Assembly (NCBI RefSeq): GCF_036324505.1
Contig: NC_086368.1
Coordinates: forward strand, 20,314,878-20,378,877
DNA: 64,000 nt
Source: Eleginops maclovinus
Taxonomy: Eukaryota; Chordata; Actinopteri; Perciformes; Eleginopidae
Reading direction: 5' to 3'
Below, piece after piece: positions 35,780 to 50,740 of this stretch. Position numbers and translations under genes: made by a program. The stretch's first letter is position 1, and the number at the start of each line of letters is the position of its first letter. The notes below the pieces were generated by a model. The model saw only the letters and a program-made list of their open reading frames with translations. It searched no databases and was not told where the DNA came from.

Positions 35780-36171
35780 GCTGAGCGACTGTGTGTGGGA
35801 GGAGTATGGAAAGGAGTGAGAGTCGGTTCGGTGGCGGTGTGTGGAGAGATGGAAGCGGAGAAGGCGGATGCAGATAAGACTCGCTCTCACTGTCCCCAAG
35901 ACTAAGGGCGCAGATGAAAACATTTTCTCTTGGATGTTTTCCCAGTTTTTTTCATTTACGTGCCAATATGCTATGATCGTCGTGTTTGCGGGAACCACCC
36001 CTTCAAACGTACCCGTCTATCTCTGAGCTGTCAATCATATCACGCCGGGATTTCTACATGTGAGTGCATGGCGCGCCGGGCAGGGCGGATCTGCTCACGG
36101 GGTGGAAACAACGCCGGTTAATATGGATGAAAGGTCAACCATCATCTCATCATTTCAATCGCTCTGATTAG
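35780..36171 (+). other. ppfia4: Probable 5'UTR exon of ppfia4
   Basis: A CpG-rich stretch ends at 36171 before a GTAAGG donor, and a matching acceptor (CTTCTTAATCCAG) precedes the coding exon at 36355. A short upstream frame (ATG at 36124, stop about 14 codons later) lies near its 3' end. The 5' limit is not visible. Confidence 0.5.
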
Positions 36172-36354
36172 GTAAGGCGATGTAAAGCTTAAGGATGCAC
36201 GTTTGCTGCACGAGAAATGAAATGCACTGGGACTGAGGCGCGTTTACGGTTGCATTGGCTGACGGTTGCTACGGGGCGTTAATAGGCCCTCTTATCAGTT
36301 TTGTAAGTCTGTTTATCGGGCTTGTAACCCGCGTTTATCCCCTTCTTAATCCAG

Positions 36355-36659
36355 ACAGCGACAGTCTCCTATAGCGTTGCCCAGACCACAGTGCTGGGAA
36401 GATGATGTGCGAGGTGATGCCGACCATCAGCGAGGGAGACTCGGCCGGTCCTCCCAGAGGCACCGGCGGCGTCCCGAACGGCTCGGACCAGGAGGCCAAC
36501 TTCGAGCAGCTGATGGTCAACATGCTGGACGAGAGGGACAAGCTGCTGGAGTCCCTCAGGGAGACTCAGGAGACCCTCATCCAGTCTCAGACCAAGCTGC
36601 AGGGGGCGCTGCACGAGAGGGACGTGCTCCAGCGGCAGATCAACGCCGCGTTGCCTCAG
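36355..36659 (+). CDS. ppfia4: Liprin-alpha-4 (ppfia4), first coding exon
   Basis: Coding starts at 36402 (ATG ATG TGC) after 47 bp of leader from the acceptor at 36354, and ends at the GTGAGG donor at 36660: 86 codons, phase 0. Liprin-alpha proteins are presynaptic scaffolds that bind LAR-type phosphatases, RIM, ELKS and kinesin-3. Visible: the universal N-terminus MMCEVMPTISEGD, a short Gly/Pro/Ser linker, then the start of the N-terminal coiled coil with FEQLMVNMLDERDKLLESLR, ETQETL and RDVLQRQINAALPQ. The GD-GPP start and the neighbouring tmem183a favour ppfia4 over ppfia1, 2 or 3. The later coiled coil and three SAM domains lie beyond the right edge. Confidence 0.93.
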
Positions 36660-37067
36660 GTGAGGAGCTCTCGGCCTCAGGAGGGGGGGAGGAAGGGTCG
36701 GGCTGTTGGTTGAGACGAATAACATTGTGTCAAAGGGTAGCCTTTATTAACGATATATACTGTGACTATATATGACTATGTCATGAGATGAAATGTCAGT
36801 GATGATCTTAAAATATCTGGTACTGATGCTGCAGGATTACTACCACTGTCAGAACCCTGAACCCCATGACCCGAAAAGCTTGTAGTGATGTCATTAAAAT
36901 TTTGATTTGGGTAGTTACAAAATGCCCTAAAAACGGCATCAAGTGTCACTGTGTTAAAATCTAATTGTAAGACTTTCATTATATCAGTTTCGTGCTTATT
37001 TATTGCATATAATGTTTCCCATTGTCAGTTTTCCATGTACTTTTAGAGCCAGGTAAGGTTTTAGTAA

Positions 37068-37470
37068 GGCAAGGCACATTTATTTGTATTGCACATTTCA
37101 TATCCAGAAGCAAGTCAAATTGCTTTACAGATTACATAGTCGAAGGCACAAGAAACAAATGATTAATGTAAACAATAAACCAACCAAAAGCTCACATAGC
37201 AAAACATTATTGATTAGGTTTGATTTAAAGAAACATTAGCTAAAAGCAATGTTGAATCTGAAATACACTATCTGATATTATCGCGCATTGTGTTAACTCT
37301 GAGCAATTTTTACCACATTTGAGGTGCAAAGAAGCTAAAGGCAGCTTCACCACACTAAAAAGAAACTTAGATTGTACACAAAGTGGGCATTTAACATTAT
37401 CTGAGCACCTTGCCTCAGGGCTGTCTAGCAGGTTAATGTCGCGGCCAAGGCAATATTGATGCTGACTGAT
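37068..37470. repeat. Decayed dispersed teleost repeat
   Basis: The segment starting AAGGCAAGGCACATTTATTT, with CACATTTCATA and CAAATTGCTTTACA after it and an AAGCTAAAGGCAGCTTCACC block about 250 bp later, resembles a very common fish interspersed repeat. It is diverged; ends and family name are uncertain. Confidence 0.5.
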
Positions 37471-38342
37471 TTGGAGCAAATTAAATTACACTACTCCCTG
37501 ATAATAGTGCCGTTGGGTTGAAACATGGTAACACATCAAATGTACCACTGTGAGAGCTAGACCTGAAAAGGTTGAAAATGACAATTTAATTTAAAAGGAA
37601 GACATCAGAGCAGCTTTTTATTTAGTAAGCTTGGATTTACTCTCCTTCTGGGGAATCTCACTAAAACTGCTGCATGTCCTGGGATATCACCACAAGAATA
37701 AGTGTAAAGATGAAAAGGGTTTTACTGGCTACTTACATATGACTTCAAAAGCTCATGAGTGGCAGTGAACCGAAAGGAGGATCTAAATACCTCATAGAGA
37801 GGTAATGCAGTAAATAGAAAGGTGAATAGGAGGTTGATGGAGTTTTTTACTTACTTGAATAATGATGCTGTTGACTGTAGAGGTCTGTGTCAGTTATTGA
37901 GAGCCCTGCTGGCCAGAGAGGTGGGCAGGGCCCTCCCATCATTATCTGGATTGAAACAGCCTCACCTCTGTATGCGGTGACCTGCCTGTCAATGGTAATG
38001 GGAGTGAAATAAGCTGATTGTGGGACATCTGAGATATCTTGGACATTTGTATCCTACGTTTGTGTGTGTTTGAGAGACAGAGAGCTGAATAAGAGCTGCT
38101 GCAGTCACCGAGCATGACGACAATGAAGCCTCAGCACATAAAGCTGTGTTACCCTCTGACCCTCTAGTCTAAATGCGTTGCATGATGTCATCGAATGGTG
38201 TGTCTGAGTGTGAGAGCGAGGGAGAGAACCATGCTGATGATGACAGCTTCACTGCAGCCTCTTGTGAAAGAAACATGGCCGCTTCCTAGTGTACATGGCC
38301 CTGGGCTGCTTGCTTGCACACATGCCTACATATTTGTGTGTG

Positions 38343-38374
38343 TCAGAGAGAGAGGGAGAGAGAGAGAGAGAGAG
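38343..38374. repeat. (AG)n array
   Basis: A short imperfect AG run in the ppfia4 intron. Confidence 0.85.
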
Positions 38375-38840
38375 TGGGAAGAGGCTGTCATGCTTGTTTT
38401 ATAATCCTGCTTCGTTCAGCGTAATGTTTTATTCTAGCAATAATACAAGTATTAGTTATACAGTCAGAGACTTCAGGGACATGATGCAGACATTATGACT
38501 GGCACACACATGCATAAGCTGTCTCTCTCTTTCAGAATGTCTACATCCACTCATCCACAAAACACAGCAGTGGTCATATCCAGAGTAGCCACAGAGCGGA
38601 GAGATGATGCAATGGACAGTGGATGAAATACTAAGAAATGAGAGATACTACTCCCAATTGATTTCAGTTTTTGTCTGCTGAACTGTAATTAGGCTGACTT
38701 GAGGCTGTGCTCCACGTGACCAGGGTTAGTGTGTTCATGCCCAGGACTACAATACAACATCACAGCTTCCTCTTTGCTCCCACCGCCTTTCCTGTGTAGC
38801 CCTCTAGTCAGCAGTGTCTATGTGTGTTGCTTGCTATATG

Positions 38841-38842
<2 letters not shown>

Positions 38843-38928
<86 letters not shown>
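38843..38928. repeat. (GT)n microsatellite
   Basis: About 43 units, pure. It is the first of the dense cluster that continues to 53.9 kb. Confidence 0.97.
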
Positions 38929-38929
<1 letters not shown>

Positions 38930-39064
38930 CAGATCTCTCTGCTCCCAAGGTGTAGGGTGATGTATGAGGGTAAGGCAGTCTTTTTTGCCCAAATCCAACC
39001 ACTGTTCTATTGCCGATTCCCTGACATTTGCCATCTTCAAATATGTACATAACCTCTGTGTGTA

Positions 39065-39069
<5 letters not shown>

Positions 39070-39115
<46 letters not shown>

Positions 39116-39118
39116 TTG
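39070..39118. repeat. (TG)n with internal CGCGCG
   Basis: A TG run interrupted by a CGCGCG block, only 140 bp downstream of the previous array. Confidence 0.95.
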
Positions 39119-39224
39119 TGTATTTGGGTTTTGTTTTGGTTATGTCTTCTGGTTCCCTGACTCCATGGGACTGGTCTGACCTAGAACTGTCAGATCTATG
39201 TCTTCTCTCATCCACCGACGCGCA

Positions 39225-39364
<140 letters not shown>

Positions 39365-39504
39365 TACACACAACTGTACACACACAAAAAAATTGTGTGA
39401 GGGATTCAAGATTCAATTCTCTTCAATGTCGTCATTGTTAAACATGCATAAACCCATATCACCATGGCATCAATTCTCTAAATGTATGTATGCCTCAGCG
39501 CTAT

Positions 39505-39513
39505 GCACGCACG

Positions 39514-39574
<61 letters not shown>
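39505..39574. repeat. (GCAC)n(AC)n compound array
   Basis: Three to four ACGC units followed by about 26 AC units. Confidence 0.95.
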
Positions 39575-39577
<3 letters not shown>

Positions 39578-39642
39578 GCCTGTTACTTTTTCTGTGTGAG
39601 AAAAATTGTTCCGACACTGTCAGGTAAAATGTGTTGTAAGAC

Positions 39643-39761
<119 letters not shown>

Positions 39762-42700
39762 CAGAGAGGGGGGGAACACTGTGTGTCAAACAAAGCAGGT
39801 CACTGTTCCTCTTCCATTTTTGTGTGTTTTTGAGCAACATATTTTTATATTATTACTTGTTTCTATTATTAACTGTGCAATATTAGGACTCATAAAGATA
39901 CCATATTCAAATGGCAGCCCCAGTGATATAGTGTAATTGCTATTGGTAAATTTGCGGGAGATAAACTTACAACAAAACAAAAAAGTCACAGAATAACAAA
40001 AACATATTCCCAACCGAGGCAGTGGTAAATCAGCAACACCAATGTTCTGAGAGGTAAAATAACAGCATTTTTTCTGATGGCAAGGTAGAGCAGTGTAAGT
40101 AGTCAAAATACATCATACAATTCTAATGTTTTTTTTGGGAGTGGACTTTCTTTTAGGTTGCCAAAAAAAGGTTCTGATGCTGCCCTCCATCCACAGCAGT
40201 GCTGGTTAATACTTTGATTCTGTGCAATAACTCCTGTTGGGTGTGCCTGACTGTCAGCCACCATAGGTAATGCACTCCCTATGGATAAGTAACAGATACA
40301 ACCCCACTTCACAAACATTTCCTTCAAAGGGAACTCCACCAATTCCGCAGTATAATAACTTGTGTTGCACGGATGCAAGCTCTCCAAAGTCTGAGAAATT
40401 CTCCCTGTGAGATAACAGCATAGCCTCTAATCCTCCATTTTTCAAAGAGGTGCGTGCCTTCATGGTGTGATATGAGTTTCATGTTGTGTTTGATTGGTGG
40501 ATGTGTGACTGAGTGTTGTGCTGTTTGGACACCTGTTCCAGTCAGAGAAAACACTGGCTATTTTTGCCAGTATACAAATACTGAGAGAAAAAAAAAACAC
40601 ACACACACATACACACTGTCCAAAACAACACCTGACTCCTGTTGTGTTCTAAATTCTAACCTGTTCGTCCTCACTGACACACATCTATACATGCATAAAC
40701 ATGCACACATCTTTCCTGTTTGTTGGCCTATTTTCTTCATTCCGCCCTTAATTTTTCCTCCTTTCTTGTTCTTGCTTTCTAATATTTGTCTCCGTCTTTC
40801 ACACTCTGTTTATCCAACTCATCAATAACCCAGTAGTCCATTATCTGTTCCCTCAGACAGTTGTTGTCCCTTCCTGCAGCAGACCTTAGCGCACTGCCAA
40901 CACAGTCTAATGTGGGAGGGAAGGTTATACCAGTTTCTCACAGTTTTAAGCACCCTGTGTCTGTGTGAAACATAACAGCCTGGCAGCAGTTAACTTGTCA
41001 TTTGGTTTAAATGTAGATTGGAGTTACACATATACCGAATTAAGACATACTGTGTGATAATATCAATGTAATGAGGTAATGATGTTTGCAAGTCAATTAA
41101 ACCTAGCCAATATTAAATATTGCACACTCCTCATTGGATGTCAGCAACAACAACAAAAAAAAACCATTAATTGATGCATATGTTTTTATGTTTATTTATT
41201 TGCCTAATAAACAGATTCATGAAGTGTGCCATTCAAATGTATGTCACGGCAGTTTCAAGCAGCGTTGCTCCAGCAATCAGCTGTTCCCCCGACATACACA
41301 GAGGGGGTACTATCTGCCGTGAAAAAAATGAAATAGAGGAAAGCAACTACTAAGAAAAGTGAGTGGGGCCGAGCAGAATGTTACCATGCAGTGGAAACAC
41401 GGCAGAACATTGGAGAACTAATGAGGAATACCATTTATTTACTTCATGATGATATAACCCTAAAAAGATGGGTTTGAATGTACTAATGTAAGAAACAGTT
41501 CATATAAACCTTGATCAATGCTAGTTTTGCAAGAAATGAAATATATGGGCCTACTGTAATACCCCTAATGCGGTCCTATATGGTAAAAGTTTGCTCATCT
41601 AATAGAAAGCACAATATTTCATGCTATTTGAATGAGGGCCAGCAGAAGTGAGTCTTGCAGGCTTGGTACTCGGCCATCATAGTAACTGTACTGGAGGTGT
41701 GTTTTGCTTACAGGTGTAGTGTGTGTGTCACAGAGATAATGTACCACACTGCAGAGGAAAGAGTTAGAGCTCCATGCCCCCCTGCGTTGTTGAAGTGACC
41801 TGATCTTATCCTGATACAAACACAGTCCTTCAGTATGGTATAAACAAAACTCTTCTTCACATCTGCATCCATCCGTAACAAATAATAACTCTCTCCCACA
41901 AACACGAACGCATGCACGCACGCACACACGCACGCACACACACACACGCACACACACACAAACACACACACTTCCCTAGTTTTCTTAAATGTCAACATGC
42001 TGCATCTACTTGTCATCCAGAGTCTGCATGTTTGTATGTGTGCTAGCTAGCATGCCCATGGTGCGTGTTGCTTATGCATGGATGGCTGAGGCAACTTTTT
42101 TTTTGATAGGAGAATATTGAGGAGAGTGGGCAAAATCAGTTTAAAATGACCTCATCTCATTGGTCTGCTGCTGAAGTCCAAATCTTATGCTGCACATTAT
42201 GTAAGCGAAAAATACTGGAATTTGGGTTGATGTGGCGGAAAGTGGAGCATGAAGTGCGCGGCTGAATGTCACCAAGTAACTCTGGAACACAATTGGAGGA
42301 GAGTGTGAGATGGAAAGAAAGAGTGATGGACTCAACCACCAAGGTTGTCCCGTGCACTTTCTCAGCCATAACGGCAACAAACCATTGCTTTTGCCCAACC
42401 ATCTGAAATCTTTCTTAAAAAGAGTGTTTTTGGTCAAGTTGAAAAAAAAGGCAAGAAGATTTAACCAAAACCCTGGGTTATTGATTCAGCTTGTCGGTCT
42501 GATTCCCTTATTGGTTGTTGCAAAATGTTCTGTGTGGAAAGATATAATTTGTGTTGATCTTGGAATTGCTCAAAAGAAGTCAAAAAGAGAAAGAAACACA
42601 ATCAGTCAGATAACCAGGGCAGAATGTAAACAAGCCAAAAGTTTCAATTCATTTTCTAAATCACCCTTTCCTTTTTTTTTCTTTCTCTGTTAGCTTACCT

Positions 42701-43393
42701 TGGGGTTTGTTCAAATCCAGTATGGTGGTGTATTTGCTTGCGCCTCACTTTTTTTTGCTATTTTGCTTCATTTTCAGATTTTGGAATTGACTTATCACTT
42801 ATGCCTAACTCCCCATTTTGTTAGATCAGTCAGAGAGCTTCTGCACCTAACTATGAGCAGACAGATCCCATAGTCGTGCAAGAGAAAGAGGGAAACTCAA
42901 ATGACCTCAGAAAGAAGAAAGAAAGAATGTAAATCCAATTAACAAAATATCTTCCTGCCAGCAGCTGACTGACATCACACCTCTCTGCTTCTTCCTTTTC
43001 CTCTCTTCTGCTCCTGCTGCATCCAGACAGCCTTACCTCACTGTCAGTGTCTTTTCCTCCTCTACTCTGAAGTTCACTCATCTATGTTGTCCAGTCTTGA
43101 TTCAAGCACAAGCTCCTGGCAACGAGTTGTGCACAGCTTTCGGGCCCCTGAGCACTAATGGATTATTAGTGTGCAAAGCTTGCTCCCCCACGCTGCCCTG
43201 CCACACCATGGCTTCTGCGCTACATCTCTTAGCATCCATCCTTCGCTCCCTCCATCTCTCTGCCAGTACCATCTGGCTCTCAGCACCAGGCACATTTAGC
43301 TCAGCCGGGCGCCAATTTGTCCCCCTGGCTAATCGGGTAAGAGGAGAGTCAGGGAAGGAAGAGGCAGAGTAGAAGACAGAGAGAGAGACACAC

Positions 43394-44253
<860 letters not shown>

Positions 44254-44302
44254 TTGAGTACTGAGTAACTGAGTAACTGGATTTTCTAGACCCCAGTTTT
44301 TC

Positions 44303-44365
44303 CCAGCAAGGGACTTAAGCAGCCGCAGCATAGGCGGCGGCATCAGAAGCTAAGTCCCTTGCTGG
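44303..44365. repeat. Short inverted repeat, 15-bp perfect arms
   Basis: CCAGCAAGGGACTTA at 44303-44317 pairs exactly with TAAGTCCCTTGCTGG at 44351-44365. The 33-nt loop is itself GC-rich (GCAGCCGC...GGCGGCGG). Confidence 0.9.
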
Positions 44366-45615
44366 ACCCTTAAAGGGATTTAAAGTAAATCAAAATGCTT
44401 CATCTGCTCCATAAAATAGAGCTTGTCAGTGTCTCACAACATTGACATACCCCCCGCTGCTGACTGTCAATAACACCCACACACACAAACACACATACAC
44501 TGAAACACTCTTAAACGAGAGAGATTTGTGAGAGTTGTACAAATGAAATGCAGTATTTGGTAAAAGGGCACAGTATTTAATGGCTGGTATGAAGCATATA
44601 CTTCTCTATGCACATAGGCATTTTACGTGCTTAGGCTATAGAGCACAAACTTTTGTTTATTTGGTTTACAGGTTATAGATCATATATCTGTGTGTGACAT
44701 TTAATCATTTTAGAACAATTTAATATTATATAATATGTTTCTCATTAGATAAAGAGTTGTTGCCATTTAGGATTTAATGTAGGTTATGGGGCCCCATGTT
44801 TTGAGGAGTGGACAGAAAATGACAGATTAGGATTTCACATCACTTTTAGACAATAAGACAGTAAGATGGGGTTTCAATTATTTGAAATGTTCTGGCATGG
44901 ATATGTTATTTTGGTAGTAAAGCAATAAGATTTATAACATATTTTAAAAGGCATTCAATTATCTAAACAACATCAAAAATCAATTCTATTTAGATTTTTA
45001 ATTCATTTTTTTTTTTATGATTACGTTATTCCGCAAAGTCTTCATCTTCTGTTTGATTACTCAGGAAGTGTACAGTGACTTTGTCAGAGCGTTTTACCGT
45101 AGGGGTCAGCGGAGTTTTTTTTTAAGAGAGGCCTGAGATTGAACCAACTTGTGGTCCGTTAGCTAAAACCATAGCTTAAAAATTCTGAAATGCTCTCTCG
45201 AGTGGATGGGACCTACACAGTCTGGACCTACAAAGTCTCATGACAATTATCTGTGTTTAGCTTTCATCTTCAAATTTAAACCACCGATTCGGAAGTGAAA
45301 ACATGAGTCAATAAGTGCTTTGAATGTCCTACTGGTTGAACAGGAATGTCATTCTTGTGTTTAAATGCAGGGATACAGACAGGACATTTGTGTAAAGTTC
45401 TGTGTAATGATAAATAATGCAGCACAACATTTTTTAAAAAGGAAACCAGCTGTAAAACATGGAATATTATCATTGCCACATACTCAATTAGTTACTCCTG
45501 GTACACAGACGATAGAGCTATTGATTTCTTGCATAAGAAAATGGTCCAAGTGATGAATTGCCCACACAGAGTCAGCACTTAATGGTCTTCTAAGTATCCG
45601 ACTGTGCTGATAAGA

Positions 45616-45623
45616 CACACACA

Positions 45624-45654
<31 letters not shown>
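45616..45654. repeat. (CA)n array, short
   Basis: An imperfect run with one CCC interruption. Confidence 0.9.
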
Positions 45655-45658
<4 letters not shown>

Positions 45659-48600
45659 CGTCAGATTTGGATTTGTCTCGTAGAGAAAGATGTATGCTAT
45701 GAATAAGATGTTAGCCAGCTCAGAGTGCTATCATCGCTGGCCAGACCCCAGAATACGTTCTGTTCTGAGGATAGGCTTTGATAAATACATGTTGACATAC
45801 ACCGACTTCACACTAATGAATAGAGCCTATCTGAGGCAGACTGAGTACATACTGGAGAAACTAATAAGTTATTTCTGGTACATCTTCAGAAAGCTCTCAG
45901 ATCTTCTTGTCTCTGTATTAATTCACGACCCGTTTATTCAGCACCACCTACAACACTTCCAAGCCGCAGTCTGTTATTCATTTACTCCCAGCTCCATTCA
46001 CAGATGTGTGGGTTGGTGCAGACACTCAAACAGTTTTACAGACACACACACACAAGCTCTATCCCTGTGTCTTTCAGTTTGTGAGAGGAAGTTGTTCTGC
46101 CCCTTCCCTTTATCATCTTTTGATTGAGTAGTTTTCCTGTCTATTTTTTTACCTGCTAAGGACAAGAACCTGTTGTTTCAAATCACTTCAAGACTACCCT
46201 CGAGTTGACTCAGTGAAGCCATATTAAGATAACCAACACAGTGATCTGTTCCCTCTCTTCAAAGTCCCGCTGCCCGCCTTTTCTTCCTTTCCTCAGTCTC
46301 ACTTACTCTCTATCTCTTGCGCTCACTCGCTGTCTGTCTTATCAGTGCTGATGGCTTTAAGCGTGTGTGCTGAGAGGTCTATTAGTTAGCTATCGTTGCG
46401 TCAGATAATGCTTCATATCTCCCAGCCAGTTCACTGTACTTGCAGCTTTGCTCTGACTGCATCAGGGCCGATCAACGTCTCAAGGATATGGGACTTTGCA
46501 ACAAACCTCGACATTCTTTAAAACATTTTATATTTATATGTATGTTGGAATAGAGCCTGTGATTGATTTCAGTCTCTTGTTGTTAGGTTTGATAAATAAG
46601 AGCTGGAAGAATCTCAAAACGTTGGGCAGGGTGATTAACATATCAAGTGGAAGTTTATGTGTGTATATTTCCTATAGCAATTGCGTGTGTGCATTGAATC
46701 AATTTAAATCAGATCATTGAACTAGTTCTTCATATCTCATTTGTAGCCTGAGAACATGTTGTCATGTTTACATGAGAATATGTTTATATCTGTGTGTATG
46801 TGAGTAAACATGTCTCAGTATTGCACTTTCAATGGTACCATGGAAACATTTTGTTTTTGTGATTGCGTTGTAAAATCCATATAGTTCATCTAATTACAAC
46901 GCTAATAGCCTGGACCGCTCCCACATCTTGTAATTGTATGAATAACTGAGCAGCAAACACTCACTGTCATCTGCCTGGCTAGCTCTGTCGATGATGAAGG
47001 TCAGTAAGCATTGTGGTGCCCCATTAGAATAATGGGGGCTGTGACGTGGCCTGCCCCGGCGCAAGATGAACATCATTCACACTGAGCCGCTTTCTTCCCT
47101 CTCTTTTTCAGTTGCCTTATGCCACGCACCGTCTCTTCTTGCTCTCAATTCCACACTCAAATAACTCTTTCATTTACTCATGCTAACACTTACCCATTCC
47201 TCCAAGTAAGCACTCCAAGTAGACCTAAAATATAAAACACAGGCTCCGTGTCAGTGACATCATTTTTATCTTGGATGTTTTTCTACTCTTCAATTTTGGT
47301 TTAAACCCCAAGCAGTTCACTCACTGTACATGCCTCGACAGTAGGGAATATAAACAAAGAATATTAGTACACTGAGAAATGCTCATCAATTGGAAGAGGC
47401 TGTCGGTATATGCAATTGGAAATGGCCTAGATCTGGATAATTGGACACCTGTGGTCAACAGCATTCTGTTTGTCTTTAGATTGATGGTAGCTCTGTCTAT
47501 TTGCTATAAATATATATAACATATAATAGGGTATGCTTATAGCCCTTTTTATCTAGATGAATTTAATATTGGAGTGTTTAGCACAGTCATTTTGGCTGTC
47601 TTTGTAAGACACACAGGGCCAGGAAGCATAGCCAATCCTTGCAAGTAGAGAAAACTTTAATTTGCTCCCAGATAAACTTTATGTTTTTTTAGTTTATTTA
47701 TTTTGTTAGTGATAATAGTTCTAATCCTACAAAAACAGTTATGTTTGTTCAATAAAGAAAATGTTGTTATTTGGTCTATGAATATGTATTGTATTTTATT
47801 ATGCATTTGGCAATTATAGTTAATACAAATTCAGATACAATAATAACAATGTTTTGCCAATTGCTTATATTTAATAATACAGGATCTGTGTTGTGAATTT
47901 TTTATTTTCGTTCGAAACATGCTATAAAGGGAGATTTTTAGAAACCTCTCAAAATGAGGATCTTAGTTAATGCTTTGTTGCATGTGCAAAGGAAAGGGCA
48001 AACATTGAAGTCTATGCAGAGTATGGGTAAAGTCCTCTACCAAAATTCTGCTAGGAATTCATGGTGGTCCTTAAATGTTTTTATGCACACAGGTCCTTTG
48101 ACTTTTCAAGTTAAAAAAAAGTTATTTTCTAACATAGCTGCTCATCCTTTTGAGCTCATAGTTTCAACTGCCTGTCAACAGGATTTTCAAAATAACTCGA
48201 CTTAATAACTTAATAACTCGAATACAATTATGATCCCACAAACATTTTCCAGTTCTATTATACGTTTTCTTTTCTTGGTTGACTAGTATTTTATGAAACA
48301 GGGAAGCTTGTTGTTTTTGTGCAGTTAAGTGGGTTTGATGCAAGATATTCACTGTGGTCTTTAGGCAAGTAGATACATATTAGTCCAACAATGCCAAACA
48401 ACAATGCATGCATAACCTTGGATAAATGAGGAAACATTTGCCACTCACTCCTGATTTACTAGCAAGGAAGCTGTGAGCTAGCAGACCATATATATTGAGT
48501 AAAATGTAAATATAGTATCGAAACTGAATTGTGACTACTGTGTACAATATTAATAAGTACTGGCGCAACTTCCTTTTTGCTCAAGTACAGTGAAGACGGC

Positions 48601-49091
48601 TAAAAGCCCTTGTGGTGAGCTGTTTTAATTTAGACACCATTTAGTGTCCTCTTCCAAATGAGAGAGGGAATGAGGCAAGACAATGTGAATGAGAGATAGA
48701 CAGAGACAGAGAGGAAGTGCCTGTAGTTGAGTTACATAAAGGTCATATGAAGCTCTGCAGCTTGCATCAGACAGTGCCATCTCTCCTCCCATCCCCCTTC
48801 TTCACTTCCGCCACCATCCTCCCTTACTCCTCTCCATCCTTTGCCTCTCCAGTTTCAGTCACATCCATTTGTCATTGCGATCTGTTCATTTTTGCCTTCT
48901 CCTATCTGATCCTCAGTTTCCTCTCTTCACGTCTTGTTCTCTTAGCTCCGGCATGTCAGCATCTTCTGTCAGCATCATCTTCTCATCTTTCTTAATCTTT
49001 TCTGTTCTTCCTCCCTTCTTTTACTTCTTTTTCCACTCTCTGCCATCTTGCGTGAGCCGGGGGGGGAACTATCCTGGAGGGAATGTACACT

Positions 49092-49094
<3 letters not shown>

Positions 49095-49157
<63 letters not shown>
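49095..49157. repeat. (AC)n microsatellite
   Basis: About 31 units, following a GGGGGG tract. Confidence 0.95.
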
Positions 49158-49161
<4 letters not shown>

Positions 49162-49230
49162 GATTTGTGTTTAATTGGTCCAGATTGGCTGTGGACTTAT
49201 TGCTAGGGCAGTGGGTTCATTGTGGCATGT

Positions 49231-49231
49231 G

Positions 49232-49313
<82 letters not shown>
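49231..49313. repeat. (CA)n microsatellite
   Basis: About 41 units, 74 bp downstream of the previous array. Confidence 0.95.
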
Positions 49314-49315
<2 letters not shown>

Positions 49316-50369
49316 CCATAACTTCTCTTTAAAATATTTCTTTCCTGTTCCCACTCTTTGTAAAAACATGTCACCCTCAGTTGGCTCTCTGTAACTTTCT
49401 ACTGTTTCCATGGTTGCTAAATTACAGTAATAGACCTCCCTGCTCGTAAACAACTCAACATATTGAAGAGCGAGGGTAAGTGATAATAAGAGAATGCAGA
49501 AAGCAGGATATACATTGTCCATGACTAATTCAAAATTAAATGGAGCCCCTGATTATGCTGCAATATCGATATCATCATGTGATTAAGTATTTATTTATTG
49601 GACGCGCCCTATTTTTTTAAGTCATCGGTAGAGTTTCATATTCCTACTGTTTAACAAGCCATCCATCTTTACAGCCAGTTACAGATTAACAGTTAATTCA
49701 GCTCAACTGCACTTGCTGTTGACTGGCAAACCTTCATTAACAGCTGCTTAAATCCTTCCAGTCTGACTGATTTAGAGCATTTTAACTGGCACACCCTGAG
49801 GAATGCCTCCACAGTTCTACAAGAGGGAATTCATTATCTATTTTCATTCTTGAAAATCAGCTATTTATATGCCAAATTAGCATACTATTTTTCTCCAGAT
49901 TCTTGAGAATTATAAAAGCTGAAGTCCTTGCTTCCAATGTCAACTAACGGTCATTTGGTATTACTGCAAGATCATCACAATCGGTCGTCAAGTTATTTTT
50001 ATTCCTGTCATCACAAAAACGTTTCTCCTTCCCTCCGTGTTATAAATGGCATCTCATACCTGCATTGCATCGTCATCACACACGTTCACACTAACACACA
50101 CAAACATAAAGACTACACGCAACACCCTGGTGGAAATACACCACAGTTCCAGTTGGCGCCTGTTATTGCTGACCCAACGGAATATCTGTCCCTACGGTGT
50201 TCCCCCTCACCCTCAGGGCACGCTGCCAACAAGTCCCACAATTATCTTCATACATCTACACACAACATATTATATTCATCATTGTCCTGCAGAGCATCTG
50301 TCTGTCCTTTAACCTACTTAACATCTCTGCTTGTTGTCTGTCAGAAACAATTTACAGTATGCTTTATGT

Positions 50370-50375
<6 letters not shown>

Positions 50376-50432
<57 letters not shown>

Positions 50433-50456
50433 GTGTGTGTGTGTGTCCGTGTGTGT
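50376..50456. repeat. (GT)n array with CCGTGT interruptions
   Basis: About 27 pure GT units, then two CCGTGTGT breaks. Confidence 0.95.
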
Positions 50457-50598
50457 TCACGTGCAGACTCAGGGTTTTGTCTCTCCTCACCTCTCAAAGC
50501 CCTGCAAATTTGGTCTCCATGGAAACGGGGGGGAGGGAGGGGAGGATGTTGACTTCCTGACACCTTCTGTCCCATGGGACACCAACTGTCAGCAACTC

Positions 50599-50740
<142 letters not shown>

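Noticed and set aside
36369..36775. Frames of 118 and 132 residues overlapping the ppfia4 exon
   Set aside because: They are alternative-frame shadows in GC-rich coding sequence. The 36402 frame alone matches liprin-alpha and ends at a good splice donor.
39505..39574. CRISPR-like or satellite array
   Set aside because: It is a simple ACGC/AC microsatellite with no spacers; CRISPR arrays are not expected in this vertebrate context.
45690..46127. 145-residue plus-strand frame in the ppfia4 intron
   Set aside because: It has no recognisable domain, is rich in intron-like low-complexity sequence and lacks convincing splice sites around it.
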